Below, one piece after another: positions 22,476 to 35,127 of a stretch of DNA of 64,000 bases. The DNA is taken from NCBI GenBank assembly GCA_030704615.1, contig CM060734.1:33744042-33808041 (forward strand), written 5' to 3'. Position 1 is the stretch's first letter; each line of letters starts with the position of its first letter. Made by a program: the position numbers and the translations under genes. The notes beneath the pieces are model-generated. The model did not search any database. It had not been told where the DNA came from and saw nothing but the letters and a program-made list of their open reading frames with translations. The stretch is from Takakia lepidozioides (lineage: Eukaryota > Streptophyta > Takakiopsida > Takakiales > Takakiaceae).

Positions 22476-24417
22476 CTACTTGATTGGTACTGATCCTGGT
22501 TCCAATTCAATCTTATGTTGACAGATTTCAGGTGGTATCGCTTTTAGATCCTCATAGCTCCAAGCAAATACATCTCTGGATTTGATGAACAAACTCTTAG
22601 TTTCTTCAAAGAATTCTGGCTCCAATTCAGCTCCTACCTTCACCATCCTCGGTTCCTCTTCAGTTCCCACATTCACTTCCCTCACCTGCTCATCAGCTGT
22701 GATTGTCCAACCAGTCACCACTTCATCTTGTAAACTCACAGTGGCTGGTTCCTCTAGGATTTCCATTTCTCCTTCTCTTTCTTCATAGAAATGTGATGGG
22801 TAACTGCTGGTTTCCTCTTCAATTGGTGTTGCTCACACTACACCACAACAGATACTTCTTAAACAACTTAGGCCTTCCAGCCGCATCTCTGCAACCTGCT
22901 CCCACTCTGGGTGTGCCGCAAACAGGGTAGCTTCCTGCTCCTCATCCAGTCCTCCTCTCCAGTCATACTCTCTGACCCCTCGAGGTCTTCTCGTAGCAGG
23001 TAATCTATTAGATTTCTTTGTGGTAATTTGTATCTCGTGCATCCCATTATGCACGGTTAGTGAATTCTAGTCATGGAATACCCTGGCCTGTTTTAGCCAC
23101 GGACGTCCCAATAATAAGGAGTAAGCCTCCATGACTTCATCCATCTTCAACATAGTTACTGTGATCATAAAGATCATCTTTTGTATCTGTATCTTAACTC
23201 CTCTTATCAATCCCAATGGCTGTACACTCCTTTGATCTGCCATTGTTACTGTAAATGGGGCTGGTTTCATGTTACTTAGACCAAGCTTCTTTCTTAATAG
23301 GTCTGTCATGATATTTACTCCAGAGCCTCCATCTATCAGTACATCAGTTAGTTCTGTGCTTCCAATTCTTAATTGGATTACTGGCATAGAATCATCAAAG
23401 TCCATGACTGTTTCTCGCCCTTCCGGCTTCACATTATAACTGGTCACCTTGCTGTTCAAGTCCGTGTTTCCTGTCTCCTGGGCAATTCGATTGATTGCTT
23501 GATACAGCCTGTGTCTACAATAAGGTGCCACAGCCAATAGCTGTCCAATGGTAATCTCTGCTTTGGTCTGGCATATTACTTCAGCCAAAGTCCCTTCATT
23601 ACTTTGCATGTCTGCAGCTTCTTTCTTCTTCCTTTCCCCTCACTCACTTCTTCTTCTCCATCAGAATCAGAGGAATCTGCCATAGGAATATCAGTACTCT
23701 TTTGCATTTCCCTTATGGTATCTGCCACTTCCTTGTGCAATTCCTTCTCATCTCTCCAAACCTCATCATCTTTAGGCATATCACTGCCACCTTCATTATC
23801 ATCATCTTCCTCAACTACTGGAGGTATTAGTTTGGCTTTGCTTCTTGTTACTATCATTGTACTTACTTCTGGTACAATACATGGCCTAACCATGTGAGCT
23901 GCCACCACTGGGCCCTCATTCACAGGAGCTCTCAAATCATTGTGGTGTCTAATCCAGAATGAATAGGCTGCCTTGCGATGTCCTGGCTGATTACAATAGT
24001 AACACAGTTCTTCACCATTGGGTCCTCGCCCCTTGGTCTGCTCTTGGATTATTTCTGTAATCTTGATTCCCGGGTTGGTAATTCCCCCTTGGATTACCCT
24101 GATAGTTGCCTCTGGAATTTTCTTGGTAATTCCCTCTTGAATTACCCCTCCCTTCCATGCCATTGTTATAACCACCAAACCTACCATAGTGGTCCTAATC
24201 ATTGTTTCTTCTTGGCTGGGGCTGCACCTGATGCACCCTTACTTGCCTAGGTTCTCTTGCACCTGTCCTTCTGTTGTAGTAACAATTCTCAGTAGAATGG
24301 TTATCCATTTTACAGATAGTACAGTGTTTCTCCTTCATGTGGCATTCAGTGGTGGTATGGCCTTCATTTTGGCACTTTGCACACCATACACCCTTCCTCC
24401 AATGTGTTACAGCCTCT
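22476..24417 (-). pseudogene. Gag nucleocapsid, protease and linker of E-2
   Basis: Aspartic protease motif VLIDGGSGVNIM lies in 23609-23067. A linker is in 23054-22476. The zinc-knuckle region (CYYCNQPGHRKAAYSF near 24010-23965) lies upstream in 24202-23576, with the last knuckle Cys replaced by Tyr. The upstream knuckles run to 24417, where the E-3 LTR interrupts after a CCTCT duplication. Confidence 0.75.
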
Positions 24418-25409
24418 TGTTAGAGGACTGTCTGGGACTTAGGCACTTTTACGGGATCTGTGGGGTACCCTTAATTTTTGCACAGACTGAGACCAACAGG
24501 AGCCTTAGGGGTGACAGCAGTGCACTTTAGGGGGGGGTTACACAGCCCGTCACAGTCCGACACAGCCCGTCACAGCGGCCACAGCCAGACACAATCGTCA
24601 CATCCAATCACAGCCAAACACAGCCCGTCACATCCACACAGCCAGTCACAGCCCGACACAGCCCGTCACAGCCAACACAGTCGCACAGCCAGTCACAGCC
24701 CATCACAGTTTCACACAGCCAGTCACAGCTTGACACAGCTATCACGACCATAGAGCACGACAGGGAACGACTGTGGGGAACAACATCTGCGAATGGAACA
24801 TGTTAGTTCACGGATGACGGTTAGTGAGGGAAACGGTTAGAACAACGGGTAGGAAGATAAAGCGAGGAGCGAGGACTGGAAAATGATCACTTCTTGGGGA
24901 ATCACTTCGGGAAGGAGTTGGGGATGACTTCGGGGGAAATGAGAACTTGGAAATGAAGCGGAGAGCGCATCTCTGAGCAGAAAGAGGGAGAGCACGGAGT
25001 AGGAGGAGAACAATCTGTTGATACTTGCTGAATGCAAGAAGTAGAGTTGTAATGTAGAGCAGAATAGAGATACCATGGCTTCAGCCTGATACTTGATAGA
25101 TATTAATCTGATACATACTTCATACTCACACTGTGTAGAGAGATCTGAGTGAAGTTGTGGAATGAATGGATGAGTTGATGGAATCCGATAGATTGCTGAA
25201 GCAAACTGATACTTAATAACCAACAGTAAGGTAACTAGCTAACATGAATGCGGGAAGGAAAATAAATAGGAAACACCCCCATGATACACTAGCTGTAGGT
25301 CATGACTGATTGTTCTGAGCGGGCTGAGTGCTTAGAGATTTCCAACTCTTCTATCTTGGAGTTCCCGCCTCGGATAGCGAAGGGATGGGTGAGTAAAAGC
25401 CGCGCGATA
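24418..25409 (+). mobile_element. 5' LTR of E-3
   Basis: TGTTAGAGG...GCGCGATA, 992 bp; the terminal CA has become TA. Shares diagnostic text with the E-B LTR (CCAGACACAATCGTCACA, GCTATCACGACC) that the E-A LTR lacks. It is followed by a primer-binding-site-like TTTCGCGACCATACTGGGGA (25410-25429), one base off the form in E-young. It is preceded by CCTCT (24413-24417). Confidence 0.85.
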
Positions 25410-25997
25410 TTTCGCGACCATACTGGGGAATTGGGTCATGAACAACCAGATGTGACAGACATCTGGTGGGATCATGGTGGATGGAGAATTAAAGAATTTG
25501 ATGTGAATCAAATTCCTTGTGAAACCGAGAAGGAAAGATTGTCCAAACGATTCTTTCAGAGGTTCTTGGAATTGCCAGACGGATTTAAAGAAAACATTCT
25601 TAAGAGAGTGCATGATGCTGACCCTGAGTGGGGTCTGGAGAAAGGAGTGATAAAGATTTATCAGGTGGCCTGTAGAGGAAGAGCACGTTGGTTACCAACA
25701 CTGGTTTATGTGATAGCATTGCTATCCATTAAGCGAGTAGAGTTTGAAGGTTGGGAGGAAAGAAAGGTGAATGTTTATACTCATATGCATGAAGAGCTTG
25801 TACTGGTAAAGAATTGGATTCCAAAGGATATTTTGTGGATCAAACTCACACCAAGAACAGCTTTCCAGACTTGTTTGCCATATGGTTATATGGTAACGGA
25901 GACTTCTAGTATAGCCAAGGGTGCATTGAAGCTTGAAAGAAACCCAGGCATATACGAGAGATATTACAGAAGAGAGTTTTGGTTATTGCCACATTAA
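25302..25997 (+). CDS. Pre-Gag ORF of E-3, beginning inside the LTR
   Basis: 231 codons, start MTDCSERAECLEISNSS in the LTR, passing without a stop through the LTR end and primer-binding site, ending LLPH then TAA. The homologous frame in E-young (45439-46134) is the same length; E-A has a frameshifted copy. No domain recognised; the body is mixed alpha/beta-looking with WWDHGGW and CRGRARWLPTLVYVIALLS. It is followed after 21 nt, in the same frame, by the Gag ATG. The region after the LTR is probably the real protein; whether the LTR part is translated is unknown. Confidence 0.55.
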   Translation: MTDCSERAECLEISNSSILEFPPRIAKGWVSKSRAIFRDHTGELGHEQPDVTDIWWDHGGWRIKEFDVNQIPCETEKERLSKRFFQRFLELPDGFKENILKRVHDADPEWGLEKGVIKIYQVACRGRARWLPTLVYVIALLSIKRVEFEGWEERKVNVYTHMHEELVLVKNWIPKDILWIKLTPRTAFQTCLPYGYMVTETSSIAKGALKLERNPGIYERYYRREFWLLPH

Positions 25998-26018
25998 AAG
26001 AAATGAAAGACATGGGAC

Positions 26019-27955
26019 ATGAGTGATGAAAGAGAAGCTAGACTCCAGAGATATTCAGCAAAAAGAGAAAGCTATCTGAAAGCTAATTATCCATATCTTT
26101 GGGAGAGAGGAATAGACATAGGGGAATCATCTGGACCTCTCACACCAGTAAGATCAGGGAGTACATCACCCATACCGGAAGAACTAGAGTTGGATGCCAC
26201 TCCTTCTTTTTCTTTGCAAGAAAGATTAAGGGAATTGGTACGGGAAGAAGATCAATCACGAGGTGAAAGATCTGAGGTACATCCCTGGATAAATCTTTGA
26301 TAAGAGTTGGCATGGAACACCAAAAGCCAGAACTCCAGCTTCTGAAGTGGAGGCTGAAGAAGGAGGAGAGGATGTGGCAGAGCCAACGAAGAGTTCAGAC
26401 TCTCCAATACCATTGCAGTTGAGTTACATGAGTGAAGAAGAAACCCAAGGGCAGAACTTGGAGGATGAAAATAGAGAGAAGAAATTGGAAGAGGAAGAGT
26501 ATGAAGAAGTAGACCCAATAGCTGAGGTTGATACTACAACCAGGACATCCCAACCCGTTGGACCTGGATCAAGTGGAGCACTTGGATCACATGCCAATGA
26601 AGGTGTCGGCTCAGGGGGATCAGGCGGGTTGCCTGGATCTGGCTCTCGGGGGACAGGGAGTGTGGAAAGTAGTGCAACTAAAGCTGGGAATACTGTGAAT
26701 ATCGTGGGGCCAGTAGCAAGGAGTGCTCAAGGGCCACCACTTGGTGGAAGATCCACCACAACAACAACAGGTCCTCAAGGACCAGCACCAGCAAGGGTGC
26801 CAGCACCTGTCAGTGGGCAGAAGGTAGGGCCACAGATGGCGTTACAACCAACACGGACAAAACCACATTTTCCAATATATTCAGGAAAAGGGGATCCCGA
26901 TGTACACATTAGCCAATTTGAGCACATGTGTATAGTGAACAATGAGAATGGCGATGATGCCAAGATGAGATTGTTTCCTTGTTCACTTATCAAGAAAGCA
27001 AGTGAATGGTATGCAAGATTCCCTGATAATCATTTGCTAACCTGGAATGGCTTGAATACAGCATTCCGAAATAGGTTCAGGACAAGTAAAACTGAGGATG
27101 AAGTGTATGGAAGTTTACAACAGTTAAAGCAAAAGAAACATGAAACTGTTGAGCAGTATATGGAAAAGATGGAATTGATGATGAAAAAGTTGGCTGCTGT
27201 ACCAGCACCAGGTTTATAGAAGACTTGGTTTGTGAGTGGACTAAGACCAGAGTTGCAAAAGAAAGTGGATATGTTACCCCATAATACAGTGGAGGAGGCA
27301 TTTGAAACTGCAAACAGAATTGAGCAATTGGGAATGCTCAGGAGAGAGAAAAGGGATGATGAGGACTCTGAGAATGAGTCAGATGAAGAAGAAGAGCAAG
27401 AACTAAAAAGGAAGAGTAAGAGAAAGGAGAAGTTGAAAAGGGATAACTATGAGAAAAGATAAGAAGAAATCTTGAAGAAGTATACCACAGAGGCTGCAAC
27501 ACATTGGAGGAAGGGTGTATGATGTGCAAAGTGCCAAAATGAAGGCCATACCACCACTGAATGCCATATGAAGGAGAAACATTGTACTATTTGTTAAATG
27601 GATAACCATTCTACTGAGAATTGTTACTACAACAGAAGGACAGCTGCAAGAGAACCTAGGCAAGTAAGGGTGCATCAGGTGCAGCCCCAGCCAAGAAGAA
27701 ACAATGATCAGGACCACTATGGTAGGTCTGGTGGTTATAACAATGGCATGGAAGGGAGGGGTAATTCAAGAGGGAATTACCAAGGAAATTCCAGATGCAA
27801 CTATCAGGGTAATCCAAGGGGGAATTACCAACCCGGGAATCAAGATTACAGAAATAATCCAAGAGCAGACCTAGGGCGAGGACCCAATGGTGAAGAACTA
27901 TGTTACTATTGTAATCAGCCAGGACATCGCAAGGCAGCCTATTCATTCTAGATTA
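26019..27955 (+). pseudogene. Gag of E-3
   Basis: Starts MSDEREARLQRYSAKRES. It is interrupted by a 14-nt deletion near 26290 relative to E-young (reading INL then stop), a stop at 27217-27219 and others. The retrotransposon Gag domain (VHISQFEHM to EKMELMMKKL) is at about 26900-27200, and the zinc knuckles at 27530-27945 contain stops and a lost Cys (AAYSF). Confidence 0.8.
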
Positions 27956-27969
27956 GACACCAGAATGAT

Positions 27970-29427
27970 TTGAGAGCTCCTGTGAATGAGGGCCCAGTGG
28001 TGGCACCTCACATGGTTAGGCCATGTGTTGTACCAGAAGTAAGTACAATGATAGTAACAAGAAGCAAAGCCAAACTAATACCTCCAGTAGTTGAGGAAGA
28101 TGATGATAATGAAGGTGGCAGTGATATGCCTGAAGATGATGAGGCTTGGAGAGATGAGAAGGAACTGCACAAGGAAGTGGCAGATACCATAAGGGAAATG
28201 CAAAAGAGTACTGATATTCCTGTGGCAGATTCCTCTGATTCTGATGGAGAAGAAGAAGTGAGTGAGGATGAAAGGAAGAAAGAAGCTGCAGACATGCAAA
28301 GTAATGAAGGGACTTTGGCTGAAGTAATATGCCAGACCAAAGCAGAGATTACCATTGGACAGCTATTGGCTGTGGCACCTTATTGTAGACACAGGCTGTA
28401 TCAAGCAATCAATCGAATTGCCCAGGAGACAGGAAACACAGACTTGAACAGCAAGGTGACTAGTTATAATGTGAAGCCGGAAGGGCGAGAAACAGTCATG
28501 GACTTTGATGATTCTATGCCAGTAATCCAATTAAGAATTGGAAGCACAGAACTAACTGATGTACTGATAGATGGAGGCTCTGGAGTAAATATCATGACAG
28601 ACCTATTAAGAAAGAAGCTTGGTCTAAGTAACATGAAACCAGCCCCATTTACAGTAACAATGGCAGATCAAAGGAGTGTACAGCCATTGGGATTGATAAG
28701 AGGAGTTAAGATACATATACAAAAGATGATCTTTATGATCATAGTAACTGTGTTGAAGATGGATGAAGTCATGGAGGCTTACTCCTTATTATTGGGACGT
28801 CCGTGGCTAAAACAGGCCAGGGTATTCCATGACTAGAATTCACTAACCGTGCATAATGGGATGCACGAGATACAAATTACCACAAAGAAATCTAGTAGAT
28901 TACCTGCTACGAGAAGACCTCGAGGGGTCAGAGAGTATGACTGGAGAGGAGGACTGGATGAGGAGCAGGAAGCTACCCTGTTTGCGGCACACCCAGAGTG
29001 GGAGCAGGTTGCAGAGATGCGGCTGGAAGGCCTAAGTTGTTTAAGAAGTATCTGTTGTGGTGTAGTGTGAGCAACACCAATTGAAGAGGAAACCAGCAGT
29101 TACCCATCACATTTCTATGAAGAAAGAGAAGGAGAAATGGAAATCCTAGAGGAGCCAGCCACTGTGAGTTTACAGGATGAAGTGGTGACTGGTTGGACAA
29201 TCACAGCTGATGAGCAGGTGAGGGAAGTGAATGTGGGAACTGAAGAGGAACCGAGGATGGTGAAGGTAGGAGCTGAATTGGAGCCAGAATTCTTTGAAGA
29301 AGCTAAGAGTTTGTTCATCAAATCCAGAGATGTATTTGCTTGGAGCTATGAGGCTCTAAAAGGGATACCACCTGAAATCTGTCAGCATAAGATTGAACTG
29401 GAACCCGGATCAGTACCAATCAAGTAG
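27970..29427 (+). pseudogene. Protease and linker of E-3
   Basis: 27970-28836 contains the retropepsin motif VLIDGGSGVNIM (28560-28595) after an acidic linker. 28849-29070 and 29137-29427 continue the linker toward RT. Single stops separate the three blocks. Confidence 0.8.
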
Positions 29428-30938
29428 GCAAGGCACAGAATGAATCCCAACTATGCATAGAAGGTTGGAGAAGAGATCAAGAAGTTGGCTGAGGCTAAGT
29501 TTATATACCCAATAGAGTATACAACTTGGTTGTCACCCATTGTGATAGTTCCCAAGAAGAATGGTAAACTAAGAGTTTGTGTGAACTACAAGAAGCTGAA
29601 TGCTTGTACGAAGAAAGATCCTTTCCCTTTGCCATTCACAGAAGCAGTATTGGACATTGTGGCAGGCCATGAGATGTACTCATTCATGGATGGCTTCAGC
29701 GGTTATAATCAAGTGCAAGTGGCAGAAGAAGACCAAGGAAAGACAGCTTTCATCACAGACTGGGGTGCTTATGCATACAAAGTCATGCCCTTTGGACTTT
29801 GTAATGCACCAGCAACCTTCCAGAGAGTGATAAGTGAATCTTTTCATGAGTATCTGGATGATTTCATGCAGGTGTTCTTGGATGATTTCAGTGTGTACAG
29901 CTCTAAGAATGAGCACTTGCATAAATTAGAGTTATGTCTGGCCAGATGCAGGATGAGAGGTCTGGGCCTGAATCCAGAGAAGTGTACTTTCTGTGTGAAC
30001 TCAGGGGTGCTTCTGGGACACATTGTGTGTAAGAGGGGACTTCTTGTGGATCCCAGGAAAACAGAGGCCATTAAAGCCTCTCCACCACCAGTGAATGTTA
30101 AGAGTCTAAGGAGATTCCTTGGACAAACCAGCTATTATAGAAGATTTGTCAAACGGTATGCACAGATAAGAGCACCATTGAGCAAACTTCTGAAGAAAGA
30201 TGCAGTGTTTGCATGGACACCTGAATGTCAACAGGCTTTTGAGGAACTTACATTGTCAGTAACAACTACACCTGTGCTGATTAATCCTCACTGGCAAGAA
30301 ATATTTCATGTTCACTGTGATGCTTCTGGAGAAGCACTAGGAGGAGTGTTAGCCCAAAATGTTACAAAGGAAGGATAGATTCACCTGTGTACTATGCTAG
30401 CCGATTGATGAACAATGCCGAAAGAAATTATAGCACAACGGAAAGAGAAGCATTGGCAATGATCTATGCAGTGAAGAAATTCAGGCATTACCTGTTGGGC
30501 AAGAAGTTTATGTTCTATATGGATCACCAGGCTCTGATATACCTGGTAAACAAACCTCTGATAAGCGGAAGAATAGCAAGATGGTTGATAATCTTGCACG
30601 AGTTTGAGTTCGAGGTTGTTTACAAGCCTGGGAGGCTGCATCTTGTGGCGGATCACTTGTCACGGTTATCAACAGGAGAACCAGCCACGGGAGTAGATGA
30701 TCAATTACCAGATGCGAGTCTATTTGCAGTGGAGGTGGATGGAAGTGCAGATGACTGGTTAGATTGGCAGTGGCCAATCAGATACTACCTTGCTCATGGT
30801 CAGTGCCCACCAAGTTATGGAAAGGAGCAGAGAAAGAGAATTGCTATCAAGGCTCTACCTTACACTATGGTAGGGAGCAGAATGTATAAGCTAGGACCAG
30901 ATGGAGTGCGATGGAGTGCGATGCTTATACCACCATGA
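29428..30938 (+). pseudogene. Reverse transcriptase and RNase H of E-3
   Basis: 29485-30378 carries the RT palm and FLDDFSVYS (29875-29900). After a frameshift at about 30370 the RNase H part is 30387-30938 (TEREALAMIYAVKKF, DHQALIYLVNKP). Close relative of E-2 and E-young. Confidence 0.85.
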
Positions 30939-31690
30939 AGTTAATAAAGTTTTGGAGGAAGTTCATAAAGGAGTGGCAGGAGGTCATTTTGGAGAAGAGA
31001 CTACCAGTAGGAAGATACTACATGCAGGTTACCGGTGGCCTACTTTGTTCAAAGATATACACAAGTATTGTCAGAGTTCTGATGAATGTCAGAGGCTAGG
31101 ACCTTTGCAGAGATCTGGGAAGATGGCTTTGCATTCTACAATGCCTACGGAACCATTTCAGAAATGGGGACTAGACTTTGTTGGACCAATTAACCCACCA
31201 GCCAAGAATACACAGAACAGGTACATAATTACAGCCACTGATTATACTACGAACTGGGTGGAAGCTAAAGCTTTGAGGGACAACACAGCCAAGTCCACAG
31301 CAAGGTTCCTGTATGAGAACATACTTACACGATTTGGTTGTCCCTTGGAATTTATCAGTGATCTGGGAAGTCACTTCATTAATGAGACCATTGAATTATT
31401 GACTAAAGAGTTCATGATTGTGCATAGGAAGAGTACAACATATTACCCACAGGGTAATGGGCAGGCAGAGGCTACCAACAAAATACTATGTACTATCTTG
31501 GCTAAGATAGTCAATGCAAACAGAACGGATTGGGATACAAAGCTGCTGACAGCTTTGTGGTCATACAGGACTTCATATAAAGTCACCACTAAGTATACAC
31601 CATTCCAATTAGTTTATGGTATGGAAGCTTTACTTCCAGTGGAATTCCTGTTACCTACCATGAGAATGGAATGGGGAAAGAGAATGGAAT
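30901..31690 (+). pseudogene. Integrase of E-3, truncated at an inversion breakpoint
   Basis: Starts after a small repeat-type insertion (two ATGGAGTGCG units) shared with E-2. It contains the finger region, DFVGP, SDLGSHF and QAEATN. Homology stops at 31690, inside RMEWGKRME. The remaining integrase C terminus is found at 54256 downward on the other strand. Confidence 0.85.
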
Positions 31691-31960
31691 GCTGGCACAA
31701 GCATTGAGAATACAAATGAATGTGATCCCGTCGGGCATCAACCTTCCTGTTTACATCGTGTGGGCCAAAGTGTGTGGGTGAACTTATCCGGCGGGGGAAA
31801 ATCGATTTTGGCACAGTTGACAAAGGGTTGGCAGACATTAAAAAGTTGGGTTGGGCAGATGATGTCCGTTTCAATTGGGTCAAATGCTTAGACATCCACT
31901 GTTGGTCAGGCCGTTGAATGTGCCACTGTCCCGTTATAACAGCCTAAGTAACAAATGTTG
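31691..31960 (+). other. Unique sequence beyond the breakpoint, possible exon scrap
   Basis: No Ty3 homology. A 57-codon open stretch ends at a TGA near 31917 and includes GKIDFGTVDKGLADIKKLGW, which looks protein-like but is unrecognised; another frame is also open. Too little to call a gene. Confidence 0.25.
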
Positions 31961-34900
31961 TGGGCACGTCGTGGAGGACAGTCTGTGGAGGGTACTGTTC
32001 AGCAGACTCCACTGAGGTTCGCAATGGGAGTGTCTTTTTCAATGTCATCCTGAGTCTTCTGATTAGTCTGTTTGCAAGTCTCCTGGTCACAGGCGTCTCG
32101 AGACTCCACGGTAGTCTGCTGATTTCCCAAGGCAGTCTGCTCTATGACATGTCTTGTCTGCTCAATTTCCATGCCAGTCTGCTGAGACTCCAAACTAGTC
32201 TGCTGAGACTGCATACCAGTCCGCTGAAAATCCCCGGCAGTCTCCTGAGACCTCCCCCCAGCCTGCCGGACCTAGCTAGCCTTACGGACAGTCCCCTGGT
32301 TTTCATGACCCTGCACAACTAGGACAACCTCTGTAGCAGCCCTGGCAAGGGAGTCGAAAGCACTCAGCATGCGATTTCCAAGTCCCGATGTCCGCCCTGC
32401 ATGGAACACAAAAAACGATATAAACAAATGCAGTGGAGGATTGGCGGGGGGAAAGCAGTGAATGAGACAGAGCAGCACGCAAGTACCTTCCATCAGATTT
32501 CCAACGAGTCCGATGTCCTTAATTTGGCGGTCCAGCAGTGCGGAATCAAGGTGGGCAAGCGCGGAACTGCGGTCGTGATGTAGTGAGCCAGACCACAATA
32601 CTCTGAACACGTCTGGTTTGAGCAAGACAATGTCAAACATAGCACGCTCCATTACATACGAGAACCACAACATAGCCTCATTTACAACAGACTCTCGTGC
32701 TTGTGATCCGTCTGTAACAGACTCTTTTGCTTGTGATCCATGTAGGAAGTCTTGCCGAAGAGTGGGCAAGTCCTTCAGCAACTTCTTGTATGATGTGAAA
32801 TTTCCAAATTGCATCCATCGATGTTGCAGGAACGATGATGCCATCCGGTTGAAGTGGACCGCAGTCACTGCGGACAAGTGCTTCTTGCGAACACCGAATG
32901 TTGGGTGTGCCATAGCCATATGCCGCACCTCCTCCGGGCGAGGGTCATCCATAAGGAGGAGCTGAACAAGGAGTGGCGGTTCATTTCCTTCACTCAAAGA
33001 AGAAACAGCTATAGGATCCTCTGCGTTCTTCGGCGCCACCGGTAACAGCGATCTCCACACCCCAAAAATGCCCATAGTGGAGGGGAAATGGGCATAGTCT
33101 TCACCCTGTCCAATTGGCCCAGTCTAAGGTATGAGGTCTGCTGAGGCATGCTTCGGTCTGCCCAGGTGCGAGGAGTTCTGCTCATGATTACTGGCGTGCG
33201 CTTCACTGTGGTTTGGTGTGATGAGGTCTGTTGGGATCTCTTGAGGTCTGTCGTGGTCTGTTGTGGTCTCCTGAGGAGTGATGAAGTCAGCGGTCTGCTG
33301 GAGGGGACCTGCCGACTCCGTGTCAAGTTTGCCTATGGCGGCTGCTGATCCGGGGTATTTCATCAAAATGTACTCGCGAACCCGCTGCACTGCAAGCGGC
33401 ACCTCACACACTTGCAAAGGAGGTTCCTGACGTGGCGTCCGCCAAGTTGATATGGCTTTGCGAATAGACTGAGCAGTGTGCTGTGCAGCAAAAGACAAAT
33501 GAGCTTCATCGGACAGACCGGATCCATGACTGAATTTAATGACACTCAGTAGACAATCAACAGACCATCAGCAGACCACAATACTCAGCAGACCATGATA
33601 TTTAGCAGACACTCGTACCTTAGCAGACAAAAACATTTCAGAAGACCTAATTATGGACGTATACAGTCTGCTGAAGTCTTCCACAGATGAGCAGACTACG
33701 CGACAACACAAGAAATAGGTCTGTCGGCTTCACCACAAGTCGGTTCATACGGGAGCTGGCTGCTATGCAGCAAAACACACATGATCCATTGGGCATTCGG
33801 AGCTCTAAGATCTCTCAGCAAACCACAACACTCAGCAGACCATGGCAATGAGCATACCACTACCTTTAGCAGACTCCAGAAAAAAGGGCAGAATAATAAG
33901 AGACCGAACTATGGACGTGCATAGTCTGCTGAAGTTCAGCAGACTAATCGACAGTAGTCCCAAAAAAATGCAGAAAATTGCAAGAATGGTTTGATAGCAT
34001 TACCTCGTCAAATATGTTGCCCGCATCGCCATCACGCATGGCATTCAACCACTTTTCTTCGGCTTCCCGAATACTTGATGTTATCCGTCCTGTCTGCACA
34101 TATCTGAAGAAAAAGCGGAAGAACTGCGGATCGTCTTGGGGTGGGCAGACTGGTGGGAGAACGCCAAACTGAAGTAGGTGCAACGTTCCCGGGCAGGCTG
34201 GACCAGCAGACTTGTGGGTGGTCTTTTCAGGTCCCATATCTTTGGTCTGCCCAAACCGCAAACCAGGCTGCTGGGTCTCCTGGGCGGTGTGGGCAAGAGA
34301 GGTGTTGTCGTCGGGGCTGTCTATGAGCATGTCCAAGTTTGTCCTCTCAGATAAGGCAATATCCACTGCACTGGATAGTGGACCTTGCCTTTCAAAGTCA
34401 TTATTTCGGATGATGTTGTCGGTATGCTCGGCAGACCGGCGAAGAAGAACATCGGCAGACTCGGACTCACTGGAGGAACTGATGGGTATAGTCTGCCGGG
34501 ACTTTCTGGTCTGACAAGCATCGGGCAGACTCCCATGTAGGCCCGCAATGCTTGCATCCCAAGCAGAGTTTGCCTGACGCGCTTTGGACGGACCCCCCTG
34601 TAGGACTGATAGGTTTGCATCGCGAGCAGACCTTGCCGCTTTCGCTCCCGCTTTTTTTTTGCCCCATCACTGAGTTTTCGCTTGCGGGGAGGCACATGCA
34701 CTTCCTCCAGACTGCCTAGTTGCATCCTTCCAGCAGCCCGCTAGTACCGTTGGCGCAATTCCTCTGTACTTCACGGAATTGGGTTTGCGCCGCGGCTATT
34801 GAAAACAGCCTCATCTTTAGCTTTGTGCGATACCGGTATGGGCCACGGCTTGAAATTCGGTGGAATGGTACCCTTGCAACCTATGTCCACACAATGGCGG

Positions 34901-35127
34901 TTCAACTGGATTTTGTCCTTTATGGCTTCCTCATAGAAAGGACACCTGAGCCTATCCTTCTTCCATTATGGGTTCTCCTCCTTGGCTACACAGAGATCAA
35001 TACATGCTTCCACTATTTTGTGATCGTACTCCTTTGGGGAGTACCAATATCTTTGCAGCTTCTTCAAATGTGTGACGTGCACAAAGTCGATCCAGTTGGG
35101 TCCGCCCTTCGCGCTAGCTTCCTCCAT
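31961..35127 (-). pseudogene. Multi-exon gene F, unrecognised, with several lesions
   Basis: Minus-strand pieces: 35127 to about 34770 (MEEASAKGGPNWIDFV..., TAA at 34966-34968); 34725-34004, with an NLS-like PPRKRKL and KKKRERKR, a one-base shift at the A9 run 34652-34660, then a Ser/Glu-rich region and REAEEKWLNAMRDGD; 33529 to about 33120; and 33075-32272 with an intron ending before GRTSGLGNRML. After an in-frame TAG at 32272-32274 the frame continues through a Gln-Thr heptad region to 31999. Splices such as GAG/GTAATG at 34003 and ATTCAG at 33530 look real. CAGCAGACT-like motifs fill both introns and exons. No family known; a nuclear, DNA- or RNA-associated protein is only a guess from its basic tracts. 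Confidence 0.5.

Larger units (their letters stand above)
17948..24417 (-). mobile_element. Ty3 element E-2, internal region, defective
   Basis: Minus-strand order from 24417 downward: Gag nucleocapsid, protease, reverse transcriptase, RNase H, integrase, C-terminal tandem repeats, basic tail and the start of the post-pol ORF. It is cut at 17947 by the E-1 LTR and at 24417 by the E-3 LTR. The missing 5' part (LTR, pre-Gag, Gag) is argued to be E-A at 35883-48172, moved by an inversion. Many stops and frameshifts. RT motif FLDDFSVYS and integrase zinc finger resemble Tat/Athila-type Ty3 elements. Confidence 0.85.
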
